From positions 1-64,000 of the forward strand of contig NZ_JBNNTI010000011.1 in assembly GCF_050278625.1 (NCBI RefSeq): a stretch of 64,000 nucleotides of DNA. Reading direction: 5' to 3'. The stretch is from Viridibacillus sp050278625. Lineage in GTDB: Bacteria; Bacillota; Bacilli; Bacillales_A; Planococcaceae. A model generated the notes under the pieces. It was not told where the DNA came from. It saw only the letters and a program-made list of their open reading frames with translations, and searched no databases. Both the position numbers and the translations under genes were made by a program. Shown here piece after piece: positions 8,587 through 16,823 of the stretch. Position 1 is the first letter of the stretch, and the number at the start of each line of letters is the position of its first letter.

Positions 8587-9894
8587 ATGAAACCAATTGA
8601 CAACGATTTAACGCCCTTTTACCGCCATGCAACAGAACACGCTTCTGTTGGCATTCATGCAGTTAATGCCCAAGGGCAAACGATTATTTATAACGAAAAA
8701 ATGAAAGACATTGAGGGCCTGAACTTAAAAGAGGTTCAAGATCGGTCTATTTTAGAGCTCTTTCAATTTGAGCAAGAAGAAAGTACATTACTTCATGTAC
8801 TTCAAACTGGCGAAAAAGTACTTAATGTCAAACAAACTTATTGGAACCATAATGGTCAAGAAATAACGACTATTAATGATACATTTCCTGTCTTTGAAAA
8901 TGATGCATTGATTGGTGCTATCGAGTTTGCTCGTGATATTACTACACTTGAAAAGCTCGTTTACCAACCATTAAGACGTTACGGAGAACCCATTACGTTT
9001 GCGACTATTACCGCTGTTTCTCCGCCTATGAAATCAGTTATTCAAACAGCTGAAAAAGCTGCAACAGCAAGACTCCCAGTACTATTAATCGGTGAATCTG
9101 GAACTGGTAAGGATTTAATCGCAGAAGGCATTCATCATAACCTGGATCCTATTAATCAACACTTCATCACTATTTTTTGTCAGCGTTCAGATTCAGCCAT
9201 TTTAGAAAAACTATATGAAAGTACAAATTCACTTCAAAATTGCACGATATTCTGTGAACGTATTGAATTTTTATCTTTAGCATTACAGGAAAAGTTATTA
9301 CAGTTATTAGAAGAAAACCATATGAAAAATCATATGTTTATCGCTAGTATCGGTGGTGATCCTATAGATTTAATTGCCTCAGGACAACTGTTAAAAGAAC
9401 TCTATTATTTTTTCGCAGCCGTCACGATTAATGTGCCACCATTACATTCAAGAAGGGAAGATATTAAGCCATTTATAGAGAATTCCCTGAAACGTCATCG
9501 CCAACGTTTCGGCTCTAATATTCAAGGCTTGTCTAATGAGGTAAATGAACTTTTCCACCTCTATGATTGGCCGGGGAATTTAAAGGAATTAGAGATTTTG
9601 CTTGAGGAAATTGTCTCAATGGTAACGACAGAAGAATTGATTACATTTGAAATGCTACCGCTTCACTTTAAATGGAAAGTGCAAGCATTGCGTGACTCTT
9701 CTCACGATGCCTCGTATTTTGTCGTACAAAATACGAAGGAACTACTACCACTTGATGAGTATTTACGTGAGGCGGAAGAATATTATTTGCAAAAAGCATT
9801 GAATATGTATGAGGGAAATATTACAAAAACAGCTAATGCCCTCGGAATGAGTAGACAAAATTTACAATACCGTATTAGAAAAATGAAGAAATAA
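8587..9894 (+). CDS. rocR: RocR-like regulator, sigma-54-activator family but lacking GAFTGA
   Basis: A 435-residue protein laid out like RocR: an N-terminal PAS-like sensor (about 1-125, with VGIHAVNAQGQTIIYNEKM and NGQEITTINDTFPVF), an AAA+ domain (about 140-375) and a Fis-type HTH (GNITKTANALGMSRQNLQYRIRKM). Walker A is intact (GESGTGKD, 169-176). The segment between FITIFC and the Walker B strand is about 15 residues shorter than usual and has no GAFTGA loop; the Walker B acidic pair reads CER (223-225) instead of DE; the sensor I Asn is missing (ASIGGDP). The PWGN-type motif YDWPGNLKELE remains. It cannot be expected to drive sigma-54 open-complex formation; a TyrR-like role at sigma-A promoters is an inference. 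AAGGTGA precedes the ATG; rocA is divergent. Confidence 0.85.
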   Translation: MKPIDNDLTPFYRHATEHASVGIHAVNAQGQTIIYNEKMKDIEGLNLKEVQDRSILELFQFEQEESTLLHVLQTGEKVLNVKQTYWNHNGQEITTINDTFPVFENDALIGAIEFARDITTLEKLVYQPLRRYGEPITFATITAVSPPMKSVIQTAEKAATARLPVLLIGESGTGKDLIAEGIHHNLDPINQHFITIFCQRSDSAILEKLYESTNSLQNCTIFCERIEFLSLALQEKLLQLLEENHMKNHMFIASIGGDPIDLIASGQLLKELYYFFAAVTINVPPLHSRREDIKPFIENSLKRHRQRFGSNIQGLSNEVNELFHLYDWPGNLKELEILLEEIVSMVTTEELITFEMLPLHFKWKVQALRDSSHDASYFVVQNTKELLPLDEYLREAEEYYLQKALNMYEGNITKTANALGMSRQNLQYRIRKMKK

Positions 9895-9923
9895 AAAAAG
9901 AGTTCACATTCATGTGAACTCTT
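9895..9923. terminator. rocR terminator
   Basis: AGAGTTCACAT and ATGTGAACTCT pair around a two-base loop, just after the rocR stop, preceded by an A run. The sequence is repeated almost exactly (22 of 24 bases) at 10388-10411, on the far side of the IS remnant. Confidence 0.8.
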
Positions 9924-9952
9924 CAGACTGTAGACAAACTAGAGAAAATTCG

Positions 9953-10383
9953 AGTTTGTCTACGGTCTTTTTGATTTTAAAATAGATAATTCCGTTGATT
10001 TCCGCTACGGCGGGCGCTAAATCGCTTCGTCGCTACGCTCCTGCAGGGTCTTGGACTGTCCCGCTTTTCCCGCAGGAGTCGCCACCTCCGCTCCAATCAA
10101 CTACACATATAATAAAAACAAATCTTCTGAGGTAACGGAAAATGATGGCGAGGAAAAATTATCCTGAAAAATTCAAATTGAAATGATGCTTTAAATCAAC
10201 TAGTACCTCAAGAACATCTTGAGAGAAAAATTGAGGGTGCGCTGGATAACTTTAAGAGGTGGTCTTAAAAAGTTGTCCATGCAGGCGTTGCTTACTTTTT
10301 ACTCTATAAATTTAAAGAAACTAGCCAATTAGACTTAGCAAACTCAGGATATGACCATTATGTATGCCTTTTGTCGACAAACT
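9953..10383. mobile_element. decayed IS1182-type element (remnant 1)
   Basis: This 0.43-kb stretch has no intact gene. On the plus strand, positions 10174-10253 translate across one frameshift to QIEMML then NQLVPQEHLERKIEGALDNF, the N-terminal signature of IS1182-family transposases. A palindromic GC-rich module (about 9982-10104, GTTGAT...ATCAAC ends) precedes it. The ends AGTTTGTCTAC (9953-9963) and GTCGACAAACT (10373-10383) are inverted with one mismatch. The catalytic core is deleted, so the element cannot move on its own. It separates the converging rocR and yugI genes, and near-identical terminator hairpins flank it. Confidence 0.65.
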
Positions 10384-10385
10384 AA

Positions 10386-10415
10386 AGAGAGTTCACATTT
10401 AAGTGAACTCTCTTT
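10386..10415. terminator. yugI terminator
   Basis: AGAGAGTTCACTT on the minus strand pairs with AAGTGAACTCTCT, and an A/T run lies on each side, right after the yugI stop. It is nearly the same as the rocR terminator at 9899-9922, which suggests either duplication around the IS remnant or one ancestral shared terminator. Confidence 0.8.
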
Positions 10416-10419
10416 TCAA

Positions 10420-10800
10420 TTAACCTTTTATACCTGATTGGTCTATCCAATCTTGTAACTTTTCTTTTAATGAATTGAAACCAACTGCATCTTTTTCGTC
10501 AACACGCGCTTGTAAAGATTTTCTTGGTGCATTTTCTTTGCGTTTCATTGGTGGGCGTTCCTGCAGTGCACGAATAGATAAGCTGATTTTACTTGCATGT
10601 TCATCGATTTCAAGTACCTTTACTTGTACTTCCTGTCCAACCGATAAAAGATCTGCAATGTTTTTTACGAAGCCGTACGTAATTTCAGAAATATGCACAA
10701 GTCCTTGGGTATTTTCATCTAAAGCGACGAATGCACCATAGGGCTGTATTCCTGTTACCTTACCTGTTAACACATCTCCTACTACATATTTGTCTGCCAT
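10420..10800 (-). CDS. yugI: S1-domain RNA-binding protein, YugI (general stress protein 13) family
   Basis: A 126-residue protein with a single S1/OB-fold domain (about 5-75), marked by VGDVLTGKVTGIQPYGAFVAL, GLVHISEI and VGQEVQVKVLEID...ISLSIR. A basic linker (RPPMKRKENAPRKS) and a short acidic/helical tail follow. The family binds RNA and ribosomes; in B. subtilis YugI is a general stress protein. The gene is single, with an AAGGGCTT-type weak ribosome site. In B. subtilis it neighbours yuzA and patB, as it does here. Confidence 0.9.
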   Translation of the reverse strand: MADKYVVGDVLTGKVTGIQPYGAFVALDENTQGLVHISEITYGFVKNIADLLSVGQEVQVKVLEIDEHASKISLSIRALQERPPMKRKENAPRKSLQARVDEKDAVGFNSLKEKLQDWIDQSGIKG

Positions 10801-10881
10801 AAGCCCTTCCTACCTTCTGTAGCTATATATACACTATATTCATGTTAAATTATAACATAGTGGTATAGTACGGGCAAAAAA

Positions 10882-12672
10882 TCACTTTGTTGGATTTAAT
10901 GGTATACGCCATCCATTTTCTTCCTTCACCAATTGAAGGTCCAGTGTCTTTTCTCCATGTCTCTCTTTTCCTGACTGGAAAGTCCAAGTTACTAAACCTA
11001 CTTTTCCATCTTCATAATCTGTTTCTGTATCTTGTATAAATAATACGCTTTTAAATTCTTCACTTAGTTTCTTTTTAGTTATAGTAGATTCCATTAGATT
11101 TTTACTCTGCCAGATTTGGTCTTTGACTAACTGTTTATTTAGTTGCCCATACGCCTCATTTTTTGCTAGTAATTCGTAAAACGATTCAAAATCATCCATT
11201 TGGATTGTATAAAAGTATAATCCTGCAATTTCAATTGCCTTTGCATTTTTTAAGATGGCTTGCTCGTGTTTCTTGGTAAAAAGACGATACAAATCTTGAA
11301 CACGATTTTCAAATTCTACTGTGATATCTGTCGGCATTTCAAAATATGAACCGTCAAATTCTGGGCTATCAGTTTCTAGATTAATTTGATCTAAATAAAG
11401 CGCGTTATTTAAAGCTGATTCAACATCAGAAAAATCGAGATACTCCCATCTTGTAGAAGAGGTCCAATTCGATGCTTCAAATTCCTTAACGATGGGGTAT
11501 AGATAAGATTTCGATGGCGTAGTGTACGGTCCATTCTTCAATAATATATCCCAAGCTTTACGATACACATCTTTTACTTTCCCGTTAGCGTCAAATACCG
11601 GCAATTGGTCTGAGCCTTTTATTAAATAGTAAGCCATATTGGTGTAGTAACCTTTATATACATCTAATAATCCTGTTTCTTCATCCTTGTAATTCATTGT
11701 GTTTTCAAATTTGACTAATATTTTTGCTGTTTCTTCTGGAGGAAACGCTAATGATCCACCTACAGTATAAGGTTCTCCATTCATCATCTCTAAATAGCCA
11801 AGCATTCTTTTTGGTATTACATTCTCTAATTGATAAATTACTGGCTTAGTATCGAAGCCAAATGTCAAGTCCGATTCAACTGATTTCAGGACTATATTTT
11901 GTTCCTCTGCCATTTGTAAGGCTTTCTGAAAATCTTCAGGTAATTGCTCTTTTTTTGCTAATATACCTTGAACATCTATTGCTCCACCTTTTTGCAAAGC
12001 TTTTAACTCATCATTATATTCGACTAGTAAGCTATTTAAATGCTCTTTTAATACAATCATTTTCGAGCGATAATTTTGCAGGCTTTCCGCAACAATATCT
12101 GAGGATTCTTCTTTAGATTGTTTAATTAGCGTTGAGATAAGATAAGTTGGAGGCATTATCTCTCTAATTAGTTGCTCGTATGCAAACTGTGAATACGTAT
12201 TACCTATAGTTATCTCTGAGTATTTATTCTCCGCTTTATAAAATCTAAATTGGGCATCAGCTAATTGTACGAATCCCAATTCTTTAAAACTCTTTTCTGT
12301 CATATGCAACGATTCACGTGATTGCTCCCTATACTTTGGATACTCCTTTATTAACTCCTTTATTAACTCCTTATAACTGTCCTCAACTGGGTCTGTTTGT
12401 GGTGTTGGTGTTGGTATTTGTCCTTGTTTTAATTGATAATCATTACCGTAGAGCATAATTAGACTGATTATCCCGATGACAAAAAGACTTGCTACTCCAA
12501 CAAGCCAAATTGGTAAGTTTCTTGACTTACTATATGCAGGTTTTTCTATTATCACGTTTTGTTGCTCTATCTTGATTTGTTCCAAAACTTCTTGTTGTTG
12601 AAATTTTGATGGCACCTTGTCATACGATTTTTTCAGTAACTTCATTCGGTCTTCGAATTTTTTATCGTCCAC
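10882..12672 (-). CDS. probable anti-sigma factor, membrane-anchored, large extracytoplasmic domain
   Basis: A 596-residue protein with an 80%-hydrophilic exterior part: a short cytoplasmic N-terminus (about 1-50, FEDRMKLLKKSYDKVPSKF), one membrane helix (about 53-74, PIWLVGVASLFVIGIISLIML), then about 520 extracytoplasmic residues of unrecognised fold. The last ~80 residues (TWTFQSGKERHGEKTLDLQL..GWRIPL) resemble an NTF2-like tail. There is no HxxxCxxC zinc motif, so it would be of the RsiX/RsiV rather than the ZAS class. It starts at a GTG inside the end of the ECF sigma gene (11-base overlap, ribosome site GGGGGTG), implying translational coupling and hence the anti-sigma assignment. The reading frame runs 17 codons further upstream without a ribosome site. 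Confidence 0.7.
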   Translation of the reverse strand: MDDKKFEDRMKLLKKSYDKVPSKFQQQEVLEQIKIEQQNVIIEKPAYSKSRNLPIWLVGVASLFVIGIISLIMLYGNDYQLKQGQIPTPTPQTDPVEDSYKELIKELIKEYPKYREQSRESLHMTEKSFKELGFVQLADAQFRFYKAENKYSEITIGNTYSQFAYEQLIREIMPPTYLISTLIKQSKEESSDIVAESLQNYRSKMIVLKEHLNSLLVEYNDELKALQKGGAIDVQGILAKKEQLPEDFQKALQMAEEQNIVLKSVESDLTFGFDTKPVIYQLENVIPKRMLGYLEMMNGEPYTVGGSLAFPPEETAKILVKFENTMNYKDEETGLLDVYKGYYTNMAYYLIKGSDQLPVFDANGKVKDVYRKAWDILLKNGPYTTPSKSYLYPIVKEFEASNWTSSTRWEYLDFSDVESALNNALYLDQINLETDSPEFDGSYFEMPTDITVEFENRVQDLYRLFTKKHEQAILKNAKAIEIAGLYFYTIQMDDFESFYELLAKNEAYGQLNKQLVKDQIWQSKNLMESTITKKKLSEEFKSVLFIQDTETDYEDGKVGLVTWTFQSGKERHGEKTLDLQLVKEENGWRIPLNPTK

Positions 12673-13219
12673 TTTTGACACCCCCGTTCTTTGATAGCAC
12701 TTTTTTAAGTTGCTCTTTAGCACGTAGAAGCCGTGTTTTGACTGTTGATAACGGTGTATTTAATACTTCTGCAATTTGTTCGTATGTTAGTTCATGAAAA
12801 TAATAGAGCACAATGGGATGGCGATATTTCTCAGCAAGTTGTAAGATAGCTTGATGTAGTTCCTGGTCCTCTTCAAAGACTAAAATTTGTTCTTCAGCTG
12901 AAGGTGTGTATGTATGGTTCGAACTATTTAGTGTAAATTTCTGTTCCTTCGCCACTTCTCGTGATTCCTTACGATAATAGTCTCGTGTCGCATTTAAGGT
13001 GATTTTATATAGCCAAGTTGTGAATTTCTCATGATTAAATTGGTGTAAAAAGCGATATAGCTTTATAAATACTTCTTGGGTGACATCTGGTATGTCGTGT
13101 GTATGAACACCACACTGAAAAGCAAACTTTTCAACAGTTCGATGATGTAATTGTATAAGTATGCTATATGACACCAAATCACCACTTTGAGCTTTGGTGA
13201 TTAGTTCCTTTTCTGTCAT
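12662..13219 (-). CDS. ECF RNA polymerase sigma factor (group 4)
   Basis: A 185-residue ECF sigma factor. Region 2 is clear (about 20-90: DVTQEVFIKLYRFLHQFN and FTTWLYKITLNATRDYYRK), as is region 4 (about 125-178: YRHPIVLYYFHELTYEQIAEVLN, then PLSTVKTRLLRAKEQLKK). It would direct polymerase to cell-envelope stress or similar genes. The overlapping downstream gene is the probable anti-sigma factor. A promoter of the ECF class lies upstream, so the pair is likely self-activating. It resembles SigX/SigV-type factors, but the exact orthologue cannot be fixed by eye. Confidence 0.93.
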   Translation of the reverse strand: MTEKELITKAQSGDLVSYSILIQLHHRTVEKFAFQCGVHTHDIPDVTQEVFIKLYRFLHQFNHEKFTTWLYKITLNATRDYYRKESREVAKEQKFTLNSSNHTYTPSAEEQILVFEEDQELHQAILQLAEKYRHPIVLYYFHELTYEQIAEVLNTPLSTVKTRLLRAKEQLKKVLSKNGGVKSGR

Positions 13220-13251
13220 TATTCCCCCTCACTCTCTGTTGTTCTGTATGT

Positions 13252-13280
13252 GATACGACCGAATTTTCAATTTTGTTTCA
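13252..13280 (-). promoter_or_regulatory. candidate ECF-sigma autoregulatory promoter
   Basis: On the minus strand TGAAAC (13280-13275), a 17-base spacer and CGTATC (13257-13252) match the TGAAAC / CGT(A/C) signature of Bacillus ECF promoters. The ECF sigma start codon is 32 bases downstream of the -10. Self-activation is typical for this class. Confidence 0.65.
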
Positions 13281-13352
13281 CAAAAATTCTATACTTTTTC
13301 TAATTGACTGATGTAGAATAGAACAATCCTTACTAAAAGGAGGACATAAAAA

Positions 13353-14684
13353 GTGTCAAACAGGGATCAATTTGCGTCAAAGATAGGATTTATTTTAGCG
13401 GCAGCTGGTAGCGCTATCGGTTTAGGAGCTATTTGGAAGTTTCCGTATATGGCTGGTACTAATGGCGGTAGTGTCTTTATATTGCTATTTATATTATGTA
13501 CATTGATTATTGGCCTGCCTATATTAGTGGCTGAGTTTATGATTGGACGACGTGGTCAAACGGATGCTGTTTCCTCATTTAAAAAACAAGCTCCAGGTAC
13601 ACGTTGGTTTTTAACGGGTTGGGCAGGTTTTATATTTTCTGCTATCATCTTATCCTTCTACAGTGTTGTTGGAGGATGGATATTAAGTTATATTATCCGT
13701 GCAATTTCTTTTGAATTATCTGGTGGTGGAGAAGATTATTATGCTGAGCTATTTGGCTCTATTACATCTAATCCCTGGGAAGTTGTCATTGCCCAAGGCG
13801 TATTCTTATTCCTAACAGTCTGGATTGTTCAAGGTGGCGTGAAAAACGGGATTGAAAAAGCAAGCAAATGGATGATGCCATTACTATTCATCTTCTTTAT
13901 CGTATTAGTTGTCCGTTCTTTAACATTGGACGGTGCTATTGAGGGCATTAAATTTATGTTCGTACCTGACTGGTCCTATTTCACTGGTAAAACATTATTG
14001 ATGGCTTTAGGACAAGCATTCTTCTCATTAAGTGTTGGGGTTGCGGCTATGCTTACCTATGCTTCTTACTTATCAAAAGGAACTAAAATAGGTAGCTCTG
14101 CAATGAATGTTGCTTGGATGAATATTGGTATTTCACTATTAGCAGGCTTAGTAATCTTCCCTGCCGTGTTTGCATTAGGTTACTCACCTGATCAAGGACC
14201 AGGCCTTGTCTTTATCATTATTCCTGCTGTATTTCAGCAAATTCCTTTTGGATCAGTGTTTATGATTATTTTCTTTATCTTACTATTATTCGCCACAGTG
14301 ACATCTGCAATTGCTATGTTAGAAATTGTTGTAGCAACTGCGATGGGTTCAAAATATGATAAACGTAAGCAATATTCATGGTTATGCGGCTTGGGGATTT
14401 TCATCGTGGGCATTCCTAGTGCGTTATCTTTTGGTGTATTGTCCGATATTAAAATTTTCGGTCTATCGATTTTCGATTCAGCTGATTTCCTTACGAATAA
14501 TATTGGTATGCCAATTGGAGCGTTACTTGTTGCAATTTTCGCAGGTTATAAAATTTCGAAAGCAGACGCTGCTGCTGAATTGAATACAAAAGATTGGATA
14601 TTCAAAACTTGGCGTATACTCGTTCGCTTCGTCGCTCCAATTGCTATTATTATTGTCTTTATCCAAAGCGTATTCTTTAGATAA
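13353..14684 (+). CDS. neurotransmitter:sodium symporter (NSS) family transporter
   Basis: A 443-residue, 11-12 TM sodium-coupled transporter of the bacterial SNF/LeuT family (YocR/YhdH-like). The family-defining N-terminus is GFILAAAGSAIGLGAIWKFPYMAGTNGGSVF (shown here in part: AAAGSAIGLGAIWKFPY), which forms the unwound TM1 substrate/Na+ site; TM6 contains GQAFFSLSVGVAAMLTYASY. Substrates are likely amino acids. The start is a GTG after AAAAGGAGGA. The gene is single. A run of hydrophobic segments continues to the last residues, so the protein looks complete. Confidence 0.92.
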   Translation: MSNRDQFASKIGFILAAAGSAIGLGAIWKFPYMAGTNGGSVFILLFILCTLIIGLPILVAEFMIGRRGQTDAVSSFKKQAPGTRWFLTGWAGFIFSAIILSFYSVVGGWILSYIIRAISFELSGGGEDYYAELFGSITSNPWEVVIAQGVFLFLTVWIVQGGVKNGIEKASKWMMPLLFIFFIVLVVRSLTLDGAIEGIKFMFVPDWSYFTGKTLLMALGQAFFSLSVGVAAMLTYASYLSKGTKIGSSAMNVAWMNIGISLLAGLVIFPAVFALGYSPDQGPGLVFIIIPAVFQQIPFGSVFMIIFFILLLFATVTSAIAMLEIVVATAMGSKYDKRKQYSWLCGLGIFIVGIPSALSFGVLSDIKIFGLSIFDSADFLTNNIGMPIGALLVAIFAGYKISKADAAAELNTKDWIFKTWRILVRFVAPIAIIIVFIQSVFFR

Positions 14685-14786
14685 ACGTCATTTTTTTGTC
14701 ACTTACGATAGAATTCCTTCGCTCAAGCCGTGTTATAATTTTATTACAATTATTGTAGACGATTTGAAAGGAGTGCTTTATTTATT

Positions 14787-15002
14787 ATGATGAATCAAGA
14801 TTTTCATACTCAACTTCGCCAACTTCGTGGTGAACGTAATATTTCACTCGAGGAATTATCTTTACAAGTTCGTGTTAGTGCAGAGAAACTAGGGCGCTAT
14901 GAATCTGGAGAAGATGTCCCTTCAATTGAGACAATTTTCAAACTTTCAAATGCATTGGAAGTACCGTTATCTAACTTAACGGACGGTTTACAATTTCATT
15001 AA
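14787..15002 (+). CDS. small XRE-family HTH regulator
   Basis: A 71-residue protein that is almost entirely one HTH_3 (Cro/C1) domain: LRQLRGERNISLEELSLQVRVSAEKLGRYESGEDVPSIETIFKLSNALEVPLSNL. It may bind DNA as a dimer; no sensor domain is present. GAAAGGAG precedes tandem ATG codons at 14787 and 14790, either of which could be the start. The gene ends at a strong bidirectional terminator. Confidence 0.85.
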   Translation: MMNQDFHTQLRQLRGERNISLEELSLQVRVSAEKLGRYESGEDVPSIETIFKLSNALEVPLSNLTDGLQFH

Positions 15003-15005
15003 GTA

Positions 15006-15049
15006 AAAAAGCCTTATTGCTCGATTTTCATCGATCAATAAGGCTTTTT
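15006..15049. terminator. bidirectional intrinsic terminator
   Basis: AAAAAGCCTTATTG pairs with CAATAAGGCTTTTT (14 bp) between the converging XRE and DUF1871 genes; the inner TCGAT/ATCGA bases extend the stem. Confidence 0.9.
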
Positions 15050-15053
15050 GGTT

Positions 15054-15314
15054 TTATACGATGCATTTTGCTTCGAATTTTACGGCCAATAACTTATAAG
15101 AAATTTCGATACATTTTTCGATAGGAATCCATCTTTCGAATGATTGCTCATAAATTTCTTGAATTTTCTTACCTAGTACAGTTGGATCATCGATATGCTG
15201 TAATTCCGCTACGACATCGGCTGCTTCCGTATCATAAGTGAAATCACCCATTTTAAACGGGTCCCACTCTTCAAGGATGTGGACAGCCTTTTTATTCATT
15301 GCAATATTCTCCAT
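15054..15314 (-). CDS. yugE: DUF1871 family protein, YugE-like
   Basis: An 86-residue acidic protein without membrane segments, with features of the DUF1871 family (VHILEEWDPFKMGDFTYDTEAADVVAEL, seen in short: EEWDPFKMG; then FERWIPIEKCIEISYKLL). Its function is unknown. In B. subtilis yugE is beside patB, and patB is divergent and 75 bases away here. AGGTG precedes the first ATG; an internal ATG at 15299 preceded by GGAG is a possible alternative start. Confidence 0.75.
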   Translation of the reverse strand: MENIAMNKKAVHILEEWDPFKMGDFTYDTEAADVVAELQHIDDPTVLGKKIQEIYEQSFERWIPIEKCIEISYKLLAVKFEAKCIV

Positions 15315-15389
15315 ATTTTTTCACCTAATTACTTTTCATCTTTAAAGGTTATGATAACATAGAAATAAAAAAAGGAAAGAGGGATATGC

Positions 15390-16565
15390 TTGAATAGATT
15401 TGATCAAAAGATTAATAGGCGAAATACAAACTCATTAAAATGGGATATGATGGAGACAATTTACCAAATTGAAGATGCTTCAACTATTCTACCAATGTGG
15501 GTTGCAGATATGGATTTCGCTGCTCCTGAAGTTGTAATTAAAGCAATTCGTGAGCGTTTGGAAAACCCCGTACTAGGTTATGCAGTCGCAGATGATTCTA
15601 CAACAGCGACGTTCGTCAATTGGGTTGCAAAACGACATAATTGGACAATTGAAAAAGATTGGGTGCTCTATCATAGTGGTGTTGTCCCTGCTATTGGATC
15701 AATTATTGAAACTTATACAAAACCCAAAGACAAGATTTTAATCACACCTCCTGTTTATCCTCCATTTACTAATGTCCCTATTGCGTTAAAACGTGAAATG
15801 GAAGAGTGTTTAATGATAGAGAAAGATGGTCATTATTCATTAGATTTTGAAGCCTTCGAAAAAAGTGCAGCAAAAGACAATGTAAAGTTATTCATTTTAT
15901 GTAACCCACATAATCCGGGAGGGATCGTCTGGAGTGAAAATGACCTAAGAGAAATGCTTAGAATATGCGCTAAATACGATGTACTCATTTTGTCAGACGA
16001 AATTCACGCTGATTTAATACTGGATGGACATAAGCATATTCCTCTCGCAAAAATTGCTGGTGAAGAAGCTGCTCGTGTCATTACTTGTATGGCACCAACG
16101 AAAACATTCAACTTAGCTGGTGTACAAGTTGCTATGATGATTGTTTCTGACGATGCTATGCGTAATAAACTTGCTCAAAACGCTTTTTCTCATGGTCAAA
16201 TGGGACCTAATATCTTTGCCATTGATGCTATGAAAGCCGTATATACTGAAGGTGAAGAATGGTTAACTGACTTATTGGATTATATTTCAGGTAATATGGA
16301 CCTTGTTCTTGAGCAGATTCCAGTTGCTGTTCCTGGCATTAAAATCGCAAAACCTCAAGGTACATACTTGTTATGGATTGATTATCGTGAAACGGGGTTA
16401 GAAGAAGAAGAGGTAATGGAACGATTATTACATACAGGTAAACTTGCTTTGGATCCAGGCTCTAAATACGGAGATTCAGGTCGAGGATTCCTTCGTATGA
16501 ATGTAGCTTGTTCAAGAGCTACACTACAAGATGGTATTAAAAGATTTATAAAATCATTTAAGTAG
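15390..16565 (+). CDS. patB: PatB/MalY-type C-S lyase (cystathionine beta-lyase)
   Basis: A 391-residue fold-type I PLP enzyme of the MalY/PatB class, cleaving the C-S bond of cystathionine or related cysteine conjugates to a thiol, pyruvate and ammonia. Visible motifs are LPMWVADMDFAAPE, CNPHNPGG (Asn contacts PLP), DEIHADL and the Schiff-base lysine in MAPTKTFNLAGVQ. The start is a TTG at 15390, since the nearby ATG leads to an immediate stop; GGAAAGAGGG precedes it. The gene is single, and adjacent to the divergent yugE-like gene as in B. subtilis. Confidence 0.93.
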   Translation: MNRFDQKINRRNTNSLKWDMMETIYQIEDASTILPMWVADMDFAAPEVVIKAIRERLENPVLGYAVADDSTTATFVNWVAKRHNWTIEKDWVLYHSGVVPAIGSIIETYTKPKDKILITPPVYPPFTNVPIALKREMEECLMIEKDGHYSLDFEAFEKSAAKDNVKLFILCNPHNPGGIVWSENDLREMLRICAKYDVLILSDEIHADLILDGHKHIPLAKIAGEEAARVITCMAPTKTFNLAGVQVAMMIVSDDAMRNKLAQNAFSHGQMGPNIFAIDAMKAVYTEGEEWLTDLLDYISGNMDLVLEQIPVAVPGIKIAKPQGTYLLWIDYRETGLEEEEVMERLLHTGKLALDPGSKYGDSGRGFLRMNVACSRATLQDGIKRFIKSFK

Positions 16566-16572
16566 ATAAAGA

Positions 16573-16603
16573 AAAACCAGTCGAAACTAATTCGACTGGT
16601 TTT
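16573..16603. terminator. bidirectional intrinsic terminator
   Basis: AAAACCAGTCGAA pairs with TTCGACTGGTTTT around a five-base loop, between patB and the converging small membrane gene; it overlaps the latter's last codons. Confidence 0.85.
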
Positions 16604-16805
16604 GTTTTGCTTCTTTTTGACGATGTTGAAGAATTTCTTCTTCTAGCATTTTTGTTTTAAGCTCTTGTTTTTTTGCCATTTTCTTTACTGCGTAAAAAAC
16701 AGCTATACATAGAACTAAAATAATTGCAAATTCGATTGCTGCTGGAAGATACTCCGATTTGTCTTCAGGAAAATAGAGAAACTCATTTAATACCCAAGTT
16801 TTCAT
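16587..16805 (-). CDS. small membrane protein, unknown
   Basis: A 72-residue protein with one membrane helix (about 22-42, AAIEFAIILVLCIAVFYAVKK) followed by a strongly charged, probably coiled-coil tail (AKKQELKTKMLEEEILQHRQKEAKQ). No family is recognised. The ATG at 16805 is preceded by GGAGTG at good spacing, so the longer frame to 16820 is not used. It starts directly upstream of the ppiB stop codon on the same strand (about 18 bases), so it may be co-transcribed with ppiB. Confidence 0.7.
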   Translation of the reverse strand: MKTWVLNEFLYFPEDKSEYLPAAIEFAIILVLCIAVFYAVKKMAKKQELKTKMLEEEILQHRQKEAKQNQSN

Positions 16806-16823
16806 CTGAGAACACTCCAATTA

